From Amorphus orientalis (lineage in GTDB: Bacteria; Pseudomonadota; Alphaproteobacteria; Rhizobiales; Amorphaceae), in NCBI RefSeq assembly GCF_030814015.1, contig NZ_JAUSUL010000002.1, forward strand, positions 310,001-374,000: 64,000 nucleotides of DNA. Direction: 5' to 3'. A model generated the notes under the pieces. The model made no database searches. It was given only the letters and a program-made list of their open reading frames with translations, and was not told where the DNA came from. This document shows, one piece after another, positions 47,642 through 57,198 of the stretch. Numbering within the stretch: position 1 is the stretch's first letter; each line of letters opens with the position of its first letter. The translations under genes and the position numbers were made by a program.

Positions 47642-49326
47642 GGGGCGGCCTTCCGCATTGTCTGCTTGCGCTCGCGCAGATCGTGGCAGTCGTCCGCCTT
47701 ATCGGGAGCGGAGGCGAGATCGCCGAGGTCGGTCTTGCGCACCTTCTGGGTCGACGTGGTCGGCAGCGACGGCCGGAAGGCGACGTAGCCGGGCAGCTTG
47801 TAGTAGGCGAGCCGGTCTGCGCAGTGGGCGAAGACGGCGTCGGCCAGCGCGGCGTCGCCCTTGCCCTCCTTCGGCACGACCACGGCCAGCACCTCTTCGC
47901 CGCGCAGCGGGTCGAGAACGGCGATCACCGCGACCTGGGAGACGCCGGGATGGCTGGCGATGGCACCTTCGACCTCGACGGCGGCGATGTTCTCGCCGGA
48001 GCGGCGGATGATGTTCTTCTTGCGATCGACGAAATGGAGCGCGCCGTCCGCGCCGCGCCGCATGACGTCGCCGGTGCGCAGCCAGCCGCCGGCCCAGATC
48101 TCCCGGGTTGCCGCCTCGTTCTTCAGATAGCCGGAGAAGAAGCGCCGGGTGGGGTCTGCGCCGCGGGCGCGCAGCACCAGTTCGCCCGGTTCGCCGGGCA
48201 GCGCATCGCGTCCCTCGTCGTCGAGAAGGCGGATCTCCATCGGCGGCCCGGGCCGGTCCGCGCGGCCCAGGCAGCGTTCGCCGACGTGGCGGGGTTCCTC
48301 GGACGCGCACAGGATGCCGGCGCCGCCGGTTTCCGTCATCGCCCAGCCCTCCAGCAGCGGCACGCCGAAGCGCGCCTCGAAGGCGGCGTGGTGATCGGGG
48401 TGGACGCCGCCGCCCATTCCGAAGCGCAGCGAGTGGTCCCGGTCGGTGTCGGCCGGCGGGATCGCCAGGAGGATGGCCGGCATCACGCCGAGATAGTGGA
48501 AGCAGGTGGCGCCGGTCTCGCGCGCCATGTCCCACCAGGAGCGCGGATGGAAGCGGTCGACGATGATCTGGGCGCCGCCGGAGGCGAGCATGCCCATGAA
48601 CGAGTTGCCCATGGCGTTCACGTGGAAGGTGGGCAGCGGCGTCATCAGCCGCTCCACGCCCTCGCGCAGCGAGATGTGGCCGCGCTGGGCGCAGTACCAT
48701 TCCGCCCAGCCATGGAAATAGCCGTTGGTGAGGATGCAGCCCTTGGGCCGGCCGGTGGTCCCGGAGGTGTAGATCAGCGCGCACTCGGCGGCGGTCGGAT
48801 CGGCGGGCGCGGAGCCGGCGGGTGTCGCGGCGGAAGGGAAGGTGGCGGCATCCTCCGGCACCAGGCTGACGGGCAGGCCTTCAGCCCCCTCCGACGCCTG
48901 CGCCGCCCGGGAGGGGAGGTGGACCAGAAGCGTGCTGTCGCTGTGTTCCAGCAGGAAGTGGAGTTCGTCGGCGGTGTAGTCCGGATTGACCGGCACCACG
49001 CTGGCGCCGATCGAATTCAGCGCAAGCCAGTGGAGGAAATGGGCGGGCCGGTTCTCCAGGAGAAGCGCCACCCGGTGGCCTGGCCCGTAGCCGGCCGCGC
49101 GGTAGCGATCGGCAAGGGCGTCGACCCGGTGCAGCGTCCCGCCATAGCTCAGCGCCGGCTCGTCCAGCCCCCACAGCGTCCGCACCGCCTGGGGGAGGAC
49201 GAGCAGGTCGTTCTCCGGATAGCGGGCGGCCTGGGCCTTGAGGAGCGCGTAGACGCTGCCCGGTCCATCCGACTGTTCACCACCGCATTGACTTTGCGGC
49301 CCTGTTGCGACTTGCTCCGCTGTCAT
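47638..49326 (-). CDS. Acyl-CoA synthetase/AMP-dependent ligase
   Basis: 562 aa, ANL superfamily. The ATP loop is YTSGTTGRPKG (about residue 188), followed by LEGWAMTETG, WLRTGDVMRR and a C-terminal TTSTQKVRKTDL lysine region. It activates a carboxylic acid, probably the imported substrate or a ring-cleaved product, to its CoA thioester. It is first in the leftward operon ligase-thiolase-DUF35/SDR-cyclase, and diverges from a MarR gene with only 41 bases between start codons. Acid specificity cannot be read from the sequence. Confidence 0.9.
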   Translation of the reverse strand: MTAEQVATGPQSQCGGEQSDGPGSVYALLKAQAARYPENDLLVLPQAVRTLWGLDEPALSYGGTLHRVDALADRYRAAGYGPGHRVALLLENRPAHFLHWLALNSIGASVVPVNPDYTADELHFLLEHSDSTLLVHLPSRAAQASEGAEGLPVSLVPEDAATFPSAATPAGSAPADPTAAECALIYTSGTTGRPKGCILTNGYFHGWAEWYCAQRGHISLREGVERLMTPLPTFHVNAMGNSFMGMLASGGAQIIVDRFHPRSWWDMARETGATCFHYLGVMPAILLAIPPADTDRDHSLRFGMGGGVHPDHHAAFEARFGVPLLEGWAMTETGGAGILCASEEPRHVGERCLGRADRPGPPMEIRLLDDEGRDALPGEPGELVLRARGADPTRRFFSGYLKNEAATREIWAGGWLRTGDVMRRGADGALHFVDRKKNIIRRSGENIAAVEVEGAIASHPGVSQVAVIAVLDPLRGEEVLAVVVPKEGKGDAALADAVFAHCADRLAYYKLPGYVAFRPSLPTTSTQKVRKTDLGDLASAPDKADDCHDLRERKQTMRKAAP

Positions 49327-49367
49327 CTCGCCCGATGCTTTGAAGTTGTTGGAAGGCTGAATCCCGG

Positions 49368-49904
49368 ATGGCCGGAAGTAAGAGCGCGAAATCGGAAAGT
49401 AAGCAGGTCGCCAACGCGCCCGAGGGCGCCGACTACGAGGCGAAGCTGGCCGAATTCGAATATGCGATCTGGCACCTCGGCGCCGCGTTCGCGCGCTGGC
49501 GGCGCGACTGCCTGGCGTCGGTCTCCGACATTTCGCTCTCCAGCACGGAGGCCTCGATCCTGCACGCCGTCCACATGAACGGCACGGCGAAGGGGCTGAT
49601 GGAGATCGGCCGGCTGCTGCACCGCGACGACATGACGAACATCCAGTACGGGCTGAAGAAGCTCGGCCAGCTTGGTCTGATCGAGAAGCAGGGCCGCTCG
49701 CGCAAGAGCATGACGTATGCTGTGTCTGAGCACGGCGACGAGATCATCCAGGCCTATCTCGACCAGCGCCGGGCGGTTCTCCTGAGATTGTTCCAGCAGG
49801 TGGCGCCGGCCCCGGACGATCTCACGAACCTGATCATGCAGATGCACGTGATGATCGGCATCTACGACCAGTCCGGCGATCTCATCATGAACCGTCAGCC
49901 CTGA
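49368..49904 (+). CDS. MarR-family winged-helix transcriptional regulator
   Basis: 178 aa. The Lys-rich N-terminal tail is followed by a winged helix: LSSTEASILHAVHMNGTAKGLMEIG, RDDMTNIQYGLKKLGQLGLIEKQG, MTYAVSEHGDEII. This resembles MarR regulators that respond to CoA thioesters next to CoA-ligase genes. It shares the short divergent spacer with the ligase gene and so probably controls that operon. It ends 8 bases before the stop of the convergent SDR gene. Confidence 0.88.
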   Translation: MAGSKSAKSESKQVANAPEGADYEAKLAEFEYAIWHLGAAFARWRRDCLASVSDISLSSTEASILHAVHMNGTAKGLMEIGRLLHRDDMTNIQYGLKKLGQLGLIEKQGRSRKSMTYAVSEHGDEIIQAYLDQRRAVLLRLFQQVAPAPDDLTNLIMQMHVMIGIYDQSGDLIMNRQP

Positions 49905-49912
49905 CATGGCGC

Positions 49913-50686
49913 CTACTGCATCCTGTAGCCGCCGTTGACGTCGATGGTGGCGCCGGTGATCCAGCGCGCCGCGTCGCCGGCGAGATAGCGGACCGCGCCC
50001 GCGACGTCCTCGGCGGTTCCGACGCGCCCGAGCGGGATGCGCGCTTCAAGGCCCGGAACCGCGTCCGGATCCATTGCCCGCTCGAACATGCCCGTGCGCA
50101 CCGGGCCGGCGGCGATGCAGTTGACCGTGATGCCCTGGTCGGCGCACTGGCGGGCGGCGATCTTGGTGAGGCCGAGAATGGCGGCCTTGGAAGCCACGTA
50201 GGCGGGATCTCCGCGATAGCCGCCGAGCTGGCCGGCGGCGGAGGACAGGGTGATGATGCGCCCGTCGTCGACCGGCGTCTCCCGCCGGCGGCGCAGAAAG
50301 GCGCGCATGCACAGGAACGTGCCGCGCGAATTCACGGCGTTGACCCGGTCCCACTGCTCCGGCGAGATGTCGGCAAGATCGGTGGAGATGCCGGGGCCGC
50401 CGCCCATGATGCCGGCACACAGAACCAGAATGGCGACGGGGCCGAGAGCCGCTTCCGCGGCTGTGAACGCTGCGTCCACCGAGGCTTCGTCGGCGACGTC
50501 CATGACGACCGTCTCGACCGTCGCGCCGGCGGCGATCAGCTCGGATTTGCCGCGCTCCAGACCGTCTCGATCCACATCGGCCAGCACGATCCGGCAGCCG
50601 TCGGCGGCGAGCGCGTGCGCTGAGGCGAGGCCGATGCCGCCGGCCGCTCCCGTCACCAATGCCACGCGCGTCTCGCTCGACTGCAC
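49913..50686 (-). CDS. Short-chain dehydrogenase/reductase
   Basis: 257 aa, classical SDR. The cofactor motif TGAAGGIG, an LCAG segment (variant of NNAG), catalytic Ser in ITLSSAAG and YVASK are all intact, unlike the SDR half of the fusion at 45240. An acidic LADVDRD after beta-2 suggests NAD(H). It diverges from the TRAP importer genes and may oxidise a hydroxyl of the imported compound. Confidence 0.9.
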   Translation of the reverse strand: MQSSETRVALVTGAAGGIGLASAHALAADGCRIVLADVDRDGLERGKSELIAAGATVETVVMDVADEASVDAAFTAAEAALGPVAILVLCAGIMGGGPGISTDLADISPEQWDRVNAVNSRGTFLCMRAFLRRRRETPVDDGRIITLSSAAGQLGGYRGDPAYVASKAAILGLTKIAARQCADQGITVNCIAAGPVRTGMFERAMDPDAVPGLEARIPLGRVGTAEDVAGAVRYLAGDAARWITGATIDVNGGYRMQ

Positions 50687-50700
50687 GGTCCGACGCCCTC

Positions 50701-50747
50701 AATTTTCCGGTTCGATCTCTTTTCGGAATATTGCAAAAATTTACCGG
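50701..50747. promoter_or_regulatory. Direct repeats in the SDR/TRAP divergent promoter region
   Basis: AATTTTCCGG (50701-50710) and AATTTACCGG (50738-50747) differ at one base and lie 37 bases apart, in the most AT-rich spacer of the window (50687-50884). They may bind a regulator of both genes, possibly the MarR protein next door. No gene or terminator is seen in the spacer. Confidence 0.35.
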
Positions 50748-50884
50748 ACAAAATACCCTTCTCAAAAATTAAATTGTGGTTTGAAAGCCGCAGACGTCGC
50801 TGTTCGGGCCAACTGCCGGAACAGGCTTGGAAAAATCGGGTCGGCGACGGTTTCCTGCCCGGCCCGCCACAGAGGAGACAGCAG

Positions 50885-51931
50885 ATGTTCCGCAGCATGA
50901 AGACGACCGGCCTGGTCGCGATGGCTCTCGCCGTCGGCGCGATGGGTGCCCCGGTCCAGGCCCAGGACGGCGTTTCGCTGAACGTGCAGAGCGCCTGGCC
51001 GCTGACCCTGCCGGCGAGCGGGCGCGACGCGCAGCATTTCGCCGACGCGATCAACGAAGCCTCTGGCGGCAACGTCGAGGTCGAGCTTTACGGCGCCGGC
51101 AAGCTGGTGCCGTCGCTGGAGATCTTCGACGCAGTGCAGCGCGGCACCCTCGACGCCGGCTACACCAGCCCGCTCTATGTCGCCGGCAAGTTCCCGGCCG
51201 TGCAGCTGTTCGGCGGCGTGCCGTTCGGACCGGACGCGTTCGAGTATCTCGGCTGGATTTACAACGGCGGCGGCCTCGACATCTGGCGCGAGATCTACGC
51301 CGAGCAGGGCGTGGTGACCGTGCCCTGCGGCCTGATGGATTCCGAAGCGGGCGGCTGGTACAAGAAGCCGATCGAGACCGCGGCCGATCTGGAGGGCATG
51401 AAGCTGCGCTTCGCCGGTCTGGCCGGCGAAGTGATGAAGAAGATGGGCGCCTCCGTCGTGCTTCTGGCCGGCGGCGACATCTATCCCAACCTCGAGCGCG
51501 GCGTGATCGACGGCACCGAGTTCTCCATGCCCGCCATCGATGCCAGCGTCGGCTTCGACGACGTCGCCAAAAACTACTACCTGCCGGGCTGGCACCAGCC
51601 GGCGGCGATCAACGAGCTCATCATCAACAAGGCGAAGTGGGACTCCATGAGCGAGGCCCAGCGCAAGCTGATCGAGCTGACCTGCCGCGAGACCATGCTG
51701 TGGGGCGTCACCTCCACGATGACGGAGAACGCCGAAGCGGTTGCAGCCTTCAAGGAGAACGGCGTGGAGATCCGCGAGTTCTCGCCCGAGCTGCTGGCGG
51801 CCTTCAAGGAGAAGACCGACGAGGTGATGCAGGAGCAGGCCGCCGACGACGAGAACTTCAAGCGCGTCTGGGACTCCCTGCAGGCCTACCGCGACCAGAA
51901 CGCGGCCTGGGTCGAGGTCCGGACCGACTGA
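50885..51931 (+). CDS. TRAP transporter substrate-binding protein (DctP family)
   Basis: About 348 aa with a signal peptide (MFRSMKTTGLVAMALAVGAM, cleavage near VQAQDG). DctP-type features: QSAWPLTLPASGRDAQHFAD, LEGMKLRFAGLAGEVMKKMG containing the Arg that binds the substrate carboxylate, and a VIDGTEFSMPAIDASVGF block. AGGAGA lies before the ATG. Ligands of the family are organic acids; here probably the substrate of the neighbouring catabolic island. No stem-loop follows it, unlike the ABC receptor genes. Confidence 0.91.
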   Translation: MFRSMKTTGLVAMALAVGAMGAPVQAQDGVSLNVQSAWPLTLPASGRDAQHFADAINEASGGNVEVELYGAGKLVPSLEIFDAVQRGTLDAGYTSPLYVAGKFPAVQLFGGVPFGPDAFEYLGWIYNGGGLDIWREIYAEQGVVTVPCGLMDSEAGGWYKKPIETAADLEGMKLRFAGLAGEVMKKMGASVVLLAGGDIYPNLERGVIDGTEFSMPAIDASVGFDDVAKNYYLPGWHQPAAINELIINKAKWDSMSEAQRKLIELTCRETMLWGVTSTMTENAEAVAAFKENGVEIREFSPELLAAFKEKTDEVMQEQAADDENFKRVWDSLQAYRDQNAAWVEVRTD

Positions 51932-51967
51932 TTGTCCCGAGTGGATAAGGGATCGGCAGCACGCGCC

Positions 51968-52504
51968 ATGAACGACACGCTTTACGGTATCGCCCGGACG
52001 ATCGACCGGATCACGGTTCCCGTGGGGCGTGCCACCGCGCTCGTGCTGCCGATCCTGATGCTCGTCATCATCCTGAACGTCGTGCTGCGCTACGGCTTCG
52101 GGCTCGGGCTCGTCGAGCTCGAGGAGCTGCAGTGGCACCTGAACGCGCTGATCGTGCTCGGGTGCATGGCCTTCGCCTATCGCGACGACGTTCATGTCCG
52201 CGTGGACCTGTTCCACGCGAAGTTTTCTCCCCTGCGCAAGGCCGTCGTCGAGTTCTTCGGCGGCCTCGTCCTCCTGATGCCGTTCGTCATCGGGATCGGG
52301 TGGTTTGCCTGGGGAACCTTCACCTATTCCCTGTCCATCGGTGAGGGCTCGCCCATGCCCAGCGGGCTGCCGGCGCGCTACGTCATCAAGTTCTGCATGT
52401 TCGCGGGCTTCGCGCTTCTCGGTCTGCAGGGCATCGCCCAGATGTGCCGCGCGCTCCTGACGATGCGCGGGGCCGGTTCCTCCTACCCGCCGGTGTCCCG
52501 TTGA
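51968..52504 (+). CDS. TRAP transporter small permease subunit (DctQ family)
   Basis: About 178 aa, four predicted membrane helices (LVLPILMLVIILNVVLRYGFG, EELQWHLNALIVLGCMAF, LVLLMPFVIGIGWFAWG, IKFCMFAGFALLGLQGIA). The Trp-containing ELQWHL is typical. I prefer ATG 51968; in-frame TTG (51932) and GTG (51941) codons lie upstream with no better ribosome site. Its stop overlaps the large-subunit start (TTGA). Confidence 0.88.
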   Translation: MNDTLYGIARTIDRITVPVGRATALVLPILMLVIILNVVLRYGFGLGLVELEELQWHLNALIVLGCMAFAYRDDVHVRVDLFHAKFSPLRKAVVEFFGGLVLLMPFVIGIGWFAWGTFTYSLSIGEGSPMPSGLPARYVIKFCMFAGFALLGLQGIAQMCRALLTMRGAGSSYPPVSR

Positions 52505-53850
52505 CCCAGGACGTCATCTTCGTCGCCCTCATGTTCGCCGCATTCGCGGCGGGCCTGTTCGCGGGCTTTCCCGTCGCCTTCGTCCTCGGCGGCGTCGGCG
52601 TGCTGTTCGCGCTTCTGGGCGACCTCCTGCCGATGCTCGGCATCAAGGTGCTGGCCGGCTCCAACTTCATCGCCTTCGCTTCCGACCGGATCTTCGGCAC
52701 CTTGTCGAACTACTCGCTCGTGCCGATGGCGATGTTCGTGTTCATGGGGCTGATGCTGGAGCGCTCCGGCGTGGCCGACCGGCTTCTCGTCGCGATGGGC
52801 CGGATGATGCGGCGCCTGCCGGGCGGGCTCGGCCTCGCGGTCGTGGCGATCGGGCTGGTGCTGGCGGCCTCGACCGGCATCATCGGCGCCTCGGTAGTGC
52901 TTCTGGCCACCGTCGCGCTGCCGGTGCTGCGCCGCGCCAACTACAGCATGCCGCTCGGGCTCGGCACCGTGGCGGCGTCCGGCTGTCTCGGCATCCTGGT
53001 GCCGCCGTCGATCATGCTGATCGTCATGGGCGACCAGCTGCGCCTGTCGGTCGGCGACCTGTTCATGGCCGCAATCCTGCCCGGCGCGCTGCTGGCCTTC
53101 CTCTACGCCGTCTACATCGTCGTGCTGTGCGCGATCCGCCCGGAGCTGGCGCCGCCCCAGAAGGTCGATCCGGACGAGGACACCGCCAGCGCGGTCCTCG
53201 ACCTGGTGCGGGCGCTGGTCCCGCCGGTTCTCCTGATGACGGCGGTGCTCGGCTCGATCTTCCTCGGCATCGCCTCGCCGACGGAGGCCTCGGGCGTCGG
53301 AGCGCTGGGCGCCACGCTTTTGGCCGCCGCCGACCGTCAGCTCACCTGGCAGACGCTCAAGGACGTCAGCTACGGCACAGGCAAGACCACGGCCTTCCTG
53401 TTCGCGCTGATCTTCGGCGCGAGCTGCTTCTCCGTGGTGCTGCGCGGCTACGGCGGCGACGAGGTGATCGAGGGCGCGATACAGGGCCTGCCGCTGCCGC
53501 CCCAGGCGGTTCTGGGCGTGGTGCTGCTGGTGGTGTTCCTGCTCGGCTTCGTGCTCGACTGGATGGAGATCGTGCTGATCATCGCGCCGCTCACGGTTCC
53601 GGTGGTGGTGTCGCTCGGCTTCGATCCGCTGTGGGTCGCCGTCCTGATCGCGATCTGCCTGCAGACCTCGTTCCTGACGCCGCCGGTGGGCATGGCGCTG
53701 TTCTACGTGAAGAGCTCCGCGCCACCCGACGTGACGACGCTGCAGATCTATCGCGGCATCGTCCCGTTCGTGCTGCTGCAGCTTCTGGGGCTGCTCCTGG
53801 TCTGGCTGATCCCGGACATTGCGCTCAAGCTGCCGAGCCTGTCCTACTGA
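52501..53850 (+). CDS. TRAP transporter large permease subunit (DctM family)
   Basis: About 449 aa, roughly 12 membrane helices. Conserved DctM regions are ASTGIIGASVVLLATVALP, GCLGILVPPSIMLIVMGDQL and LDWMEIVLIIAPLTVP. The probable TTG start (52501) overlaps the stop of the small subunit; no ATG lies at a sensible position. It is the last gene of the rightward block and faces dxs, with only 31 bases between stops. Confidence 0.9.
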   Translation: MTQDVIFVALMFAAFAAGLFAGFPVAFVLGGVGVLFALLGDLLPMLGIKVLAGSNFIAFASDRIFGTLSNYSLVPMAMFVFMGLMLERSGVADRLLVAMGRMMRRLPGGLGLAVVAIGLVLAASTGIIGASVVLLATVALPVLRRANYSMPLGLGTVAASGCLGILVPPSIMLIVMGDQLRLSVGDLFMAAILPGALLAFLYAVYIVVLCAIRPELAPPQKVDPDEDTASAVLDLVRALVPPVLLMTAVLGSIFLGIASPTEASGVGALGATLLAAADRQLTWQTLKDVSYGTGKTTAFLFALIFGASCFSVVLRGYGGDEVIEGAIQGLPLPPQAVLGVVLLVVFLLGFVLDWMEIVLIIAPLTVPVVVSLGFDPLWVAVLIAICLQTSFLTPPVGMALFYVKSSAPPDVTTLQIYRGIVPFVLLQLLGLLLVWLIPDIALKLPSLSY

Positions 53851-53881
53851 CGCAGCGTTGGTCCGCCCGACGGGATGATGC

Positions 53882-55915
53882 TCAGATCCGGACGGTGCCG
53901 GCGTGGCCCACGGCTGCGTCTGCGCCGCCAGCCTCCATCTGCTGACCGAGCGCTGTAAGCACCCTGGCCACGATGCCATCGGCATCGAGGCCGGCGCGGG
54001 CGTACATCGCCTTCGGGCTGTCCTGATCGATGAACAGGTCGGGCAGGGTCATCGTCCGTACGCGAAGGCCCTTGTCGAGGAAGCCGTCGTCGGACAGCGC
54101 CTGCAGGACATGGCTGCCGAAGCCGCCGACCGCGCCTTCCTCGATCGTCACCAGAACCTCGTGATTGCGGGCAAGCTGACGGATGAGGTCGCGGTCGAGC
54201 GGCTTGGCGAACCGGGCGTCGGCGACGGTCGTGGACAGGCCGTAGCCGGCGAGCCGATCGGCAGCGGTGAGCGCCTCGCCGAGGCGGGTGCCGAGCGACA
54301 GAAGCGCCACCTGGCTGCCTTCCCGCACGATCCGGCCGCGGCCGATCTCGAGCGGCACACCGGCTTCCGGCAGGGTCACGCCGATGCCTTCGCCGCGCGG
54401 ATAGCGGAACGCGGACGGCCGGTCGTCGATGGCGGCGGCGGTCGCCACCATGTGGACCAGCTCCGCCTCGTCGGCGGCCGCCATGACCACCATGTTCGGC
54501 AGGCAGCCGAGATAGGCGAGGTCGAACGCACCGGCGTGGGTCGCGCCGTCGGCGCCCACGAGCCCCGCCCGGTCGATGGCGAAGCGGACCGGCAGCGATT
54601 GCAGCGCGACGTCGTGCACCACCTGATCGTAGGCGCGCTGCAGGAAGGTGGAGTAGATGGCGCAGAACGGCCGGTAGCCCTCCGTCGCCAGGCCGGCGGC
54701 GAAGGTGACGGCGTGCTGCTCGGCGATGCCGACGTCGAACGCGCGGTCGGGAAACGCCTTTTGAAAAAGGTCGACGCCGGTGCCGGACGGCATGGCCGCG
54801 GTGACGGCGACGATGCGATCGTCCTTGCGCGCTTCGGCCACCAGGCTTTCGCCGAACACCTTGGTATAGGCGGGCGCCTTGGCCACGGCCTTGGCCTGCT
54901 TGCCGGTGACCACGTCGAATTTGGAGACGCCGTGGCACTTGTCGGTGGCGCTCTCGGCCGGCGCATAGCCGTTGCCCTTGCGGGTGACGACGTGGACCAG
55001 GATCGGGCCTTCCGGCGCGTCACGGACGTTGCGCAGCACCGGCAGCAGATCTTCGAAGCTGTGCCCGTCGATCGGCCCGACATAGTAGAAGCCGAGTTCC
55101 TCGAACAGGGTGCCGCCGGTCAGATAGCCGCGCAGGTGCTCCATCAGCCGGGTGACGTGGCGGTCGATCCGGCCGGGCAGCCGGGCGGTGAGCCGCTTGC
55201 CGCGGCGCCGGATCGTCATGTAGGTGCGCCCGGAGATCTTGCGGGCCAGATAGGAGCTGAGCGCCCCCACCGGCGGGGCGATCGACATGTCGTTGTCGTT
55301 GAGGATGACGATCAGGCGCTTGTCCATGGCGCCGGCGTTGTTCATCGCCTCGTAGGCCATGCCGGCCGACATCGCGCCGTCGCCGATCACGGCGATCACG
55401 TTGCCGTCGCCGCCGTCGAGATCGCGGGCGACCGCCATGCCGAGCCCGGCGGAGATCGAGGTGGAGGAGTGCGCCGTGCCGAACGGGTCGTAGGGGCTCT
55501 CGCTGCGCTTGGTGAAGCCGGAGAGGCCGCCGCCCTGGCGCAGGGTCCGGATCCGGTCGCGCCGGCCGGTGAGGATCTTGTGCGGATAGGCCTGGTGGCC
55601 GACGTCCCAGATCAGCCGGTCGCGCGGCGTGTCGAACACGTAGTGCAGCGCCACGGTCAGCTCGACCACGCCGAGGCCGGAGCCGAGATGGCCGCCGGTG
55701 ATCGAGACCGCGTCGATCATCTCGCGGCGGAGCTCGTCGGCAAGTGCGGGAAGCCGGGTTTCGTCGAGACCGCGGAGATCGGCGGGCAGGGTGATGTCGT
55801 CGAGGAGCGGTGTCGGCGACAGGGCGGCAGGGTCGGCTCCGGGACCGCTCGCGGACGTGGCGTCGGCCGTGCGTCGCAGCGGAACCGGCCGGCCGGGTGT
55901 GGCGATGGTGGTCAT
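53882..55915 (-). CDS. dxs: 1-deoxy-D-xylulose-5-phosphate synthase
   Basis: About 677 aa. Makes DXP from pyruvate and glyceraldehyde-3-phosphate, the entry to MEP-pathway isoprenoids (carotenoids, bacteriochlorophyll tails). TPP-binding text [20 protein letters not shown] with [13 protein letters not shown] is intact; the catalytic Glu is in [15 protein letters not shown], and [19 protein letters not shown] gives the His region. The ATG (55913-55915, complement) has GGGAGGG upstream. It carries an N-terminal extension of about 30 residues. It lies 68 bases downstream of hemA at the end of the photosynthesis cluster and may be a phototrophy-dedicated copy. Confidence 0.96.
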   Translation of the reverse strand: MTTIATPGRPVPLRRTADATSASGPGADPAALSPTPLLDDITLPADLRGLDETRLPALADELRREMIDAVSITGGHLGSGLGVVELTVALHYVFDTPRDRLIWDVGHQAYPHKILTGRRDRIRTLRQGGGLSGFTKRSESPYDPFGTAHSSTSISAGLGMAVARDLDGGDGNVIAVIGDGAMSAGMAYEAMNNAGAMDKRLIVILNDNDMSIAPPVGALSSYLARKISGRTYMTIRRRGKRLTARLPGRIDRHVTRLMEHLRGYLTGGTLFEELGFYYVGPIDGHSFEDLLPVLRNVRDAPEGPILVHVVTRKGNGYAPAESATDKCHGVSKFDVVTGKQAKAVAKAPAYTKVFGESLVAEARKDDRIVAVTAAMPSGTGVDLFQKAFPDRAFDVGIAEQHAVTFAAGLATEGYRPFCAIYSTFLQRAYDQVVHDVALQSLPVRFAIDRAGLVGADGATHAGAFDLAYLGCLPNMVVMAAADEAELVHMVATAAAIDDRPSAFRYPRGEGIGVTLPEAGVPLEIGRGRIVREGSQVALLSLGTRLGEALTAADRLAGYGLSTTVADARFAKPLDRDLIRQLARNHEVLVTIEEGAVGGFGSHVLQALSDDGFLDKGLRVRTMTLPDLFIDQDSPKAMYARAGLDADGIVARVLTALGQQMEAGGADAAVGHAGTVRI

Positions 55916-55983
55916 GGTATCCCTCCCTTGCGCGCGGCTGCCTCTTCGGGCGGCTCGCGCCGGTGGCGGCGGATCAGGCCGGA

Positions 55984-57198
55984 TCAGGCGACGGCGCGGG
56001 CCAGAGCGCACTGGGACCAGAGGCCCTCGAGCGCGGTGACGAGGTGGTCGATGTCGGCGTCGGTGTGGAGCGGCGAGGGCGTGATGCGCAGCCGCTCGGT
56101 GCCCTTGGGCACGGTCGGATAGTTGATCGGCTGCACGTAGATGCCGTGGTTCTCCAGCAGGATGTCGCTGATCCACTTGCACTTGACCGGGTCGCCGACC
56201 ATCACCGGCACGATGTGGCTCGGGTTCGGCATGGTCGGGATGCCGATCTGGTCGAGCCGGCGGCGCACCTTGGCGACGTTCGCCTGGTGGCGCTGGCGCT
56301 CCAGCTGGCTGGTCTTCAGGTGCCGGATGGAGGCGGCCGCCCCCGCAGCCACGTGGGGCGGCAGCGCGGTGGTGAAGATGAAACCCGAGGCGAACGAGCG
56401 GATGAAGTCGCAGAGCGCCGCGGAGCCGGCGATGTAGCCGCCGACGACGCCGAACGCCTTGCCCAGCGTGCCCTCGATCAGGGTGAGCCGGTCCATCAGA
56501 CCCTCGCGCTCGGCGATGCCGCCGCCGCGCTGACCGTAGAGGCCGACGGCATGGACCTCGTCGAGATAGGTCATCGCGCCGTGCTTGTCGGCCACGTCGC
56601 AGAGCTCCCTGATGGGGGCGATGTCGCCGTCCATGGAGTAGACGGATTCGAAGGCGACCAGCTTCGGCCGGCCGGGCTCGATGGTGGCGAGGCGCCGGTC
56701 GAGATCCTCGGGGCTGTTGTGCTTGAAGATCTGGCGCTCGGCGCGGCTGTGGCGGATGCCCTCGATCATCGAGGCATGGTTCATCTCGTCGGACAGCACG
56801 ACGCAGCCGGGCAGGCGGGACGCCAGCGTGGTCAGCGAGGCCCAGTTGGAGACGTAGCCGGAGGTGAACAGGAGGGCGGCTTCCTTGCCGTGCAGGTCGG
56901 CGAGCTCGTCCTCCAGAAGGACGTGATAGTGGTTGGTGCCGGAGATGTTGCGGGTGCCGCCGGCGCCGGCGCCGCAACGGTCGATGGCCTCGTGCATGGC
57001 GTCGAGCACGAGCGGGTTCTGGCCCATTCCGAGATAGTCGTTGGAGCACCACACCGTGACCTCCGAGGCGCCGTCGCCGCCATGGCGCACCGCCCGCGGG
57101 AAGCTGCCCTGCCGACGCTCAAGATCGGCGAACACACGGTAGTTGCCTTCGCCGCGAAGCGCCTCGAGCTGCTGTTTGAAGAACGCCTCGTGGTTCAT
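55984..57198 (-). CDS. hemA: 5-aminolevulinate synthase
   Basis: About 404 aa, the alphaproteobacterial PLP enzyme that condenses glycine and succinyl-CoA, first step of tetrapyrrole synthesis. Features: [41 protein letters not shown], and the Schiff-base Lys247 in [14 protein letters not shown]. The ATG (57196-57198) overlaps the puhE stop by 4 bases, so ALA formation is translationally linked to the assembly genes upstream. A housekeeping copy may exist elsewhere. Confidence 0.96.
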   Translation of the reverse strand: MNHEAFFKQQLEALRGEGNYRVFADLERRQGSFPRAVRHGGDGASEVTVWCSNDYLGMGQNPLVLDAMHEAIDRCGAGAGGTRNISGTNHYHVLLEDELADLHGKEAALLFTSGYVSNWASLTTLASRLPGCVVLSDEMNHASMIEGIRHSRAERQIFKHNSPEDLDRRLATIEPGRPKLVAFESVYSMDGDIAPIRELCDVADKHGAMTYLDEVHAVGLYGQRGGGIAEREGLMDRLTLIEGTLGKAFGVVGGYIAGSAALCDFIRSFASGFIFTTALPPHVAAGAAASIRHLKTSQLERQRHQANVAKVRRRLDQIGIPTMPNPSHIVPVMVGDPVKCKWISDILLENHGIYVQPINYPTVPKGTERLRITPSPLHTDADIDHLVTALEGLWSQCALARAVA

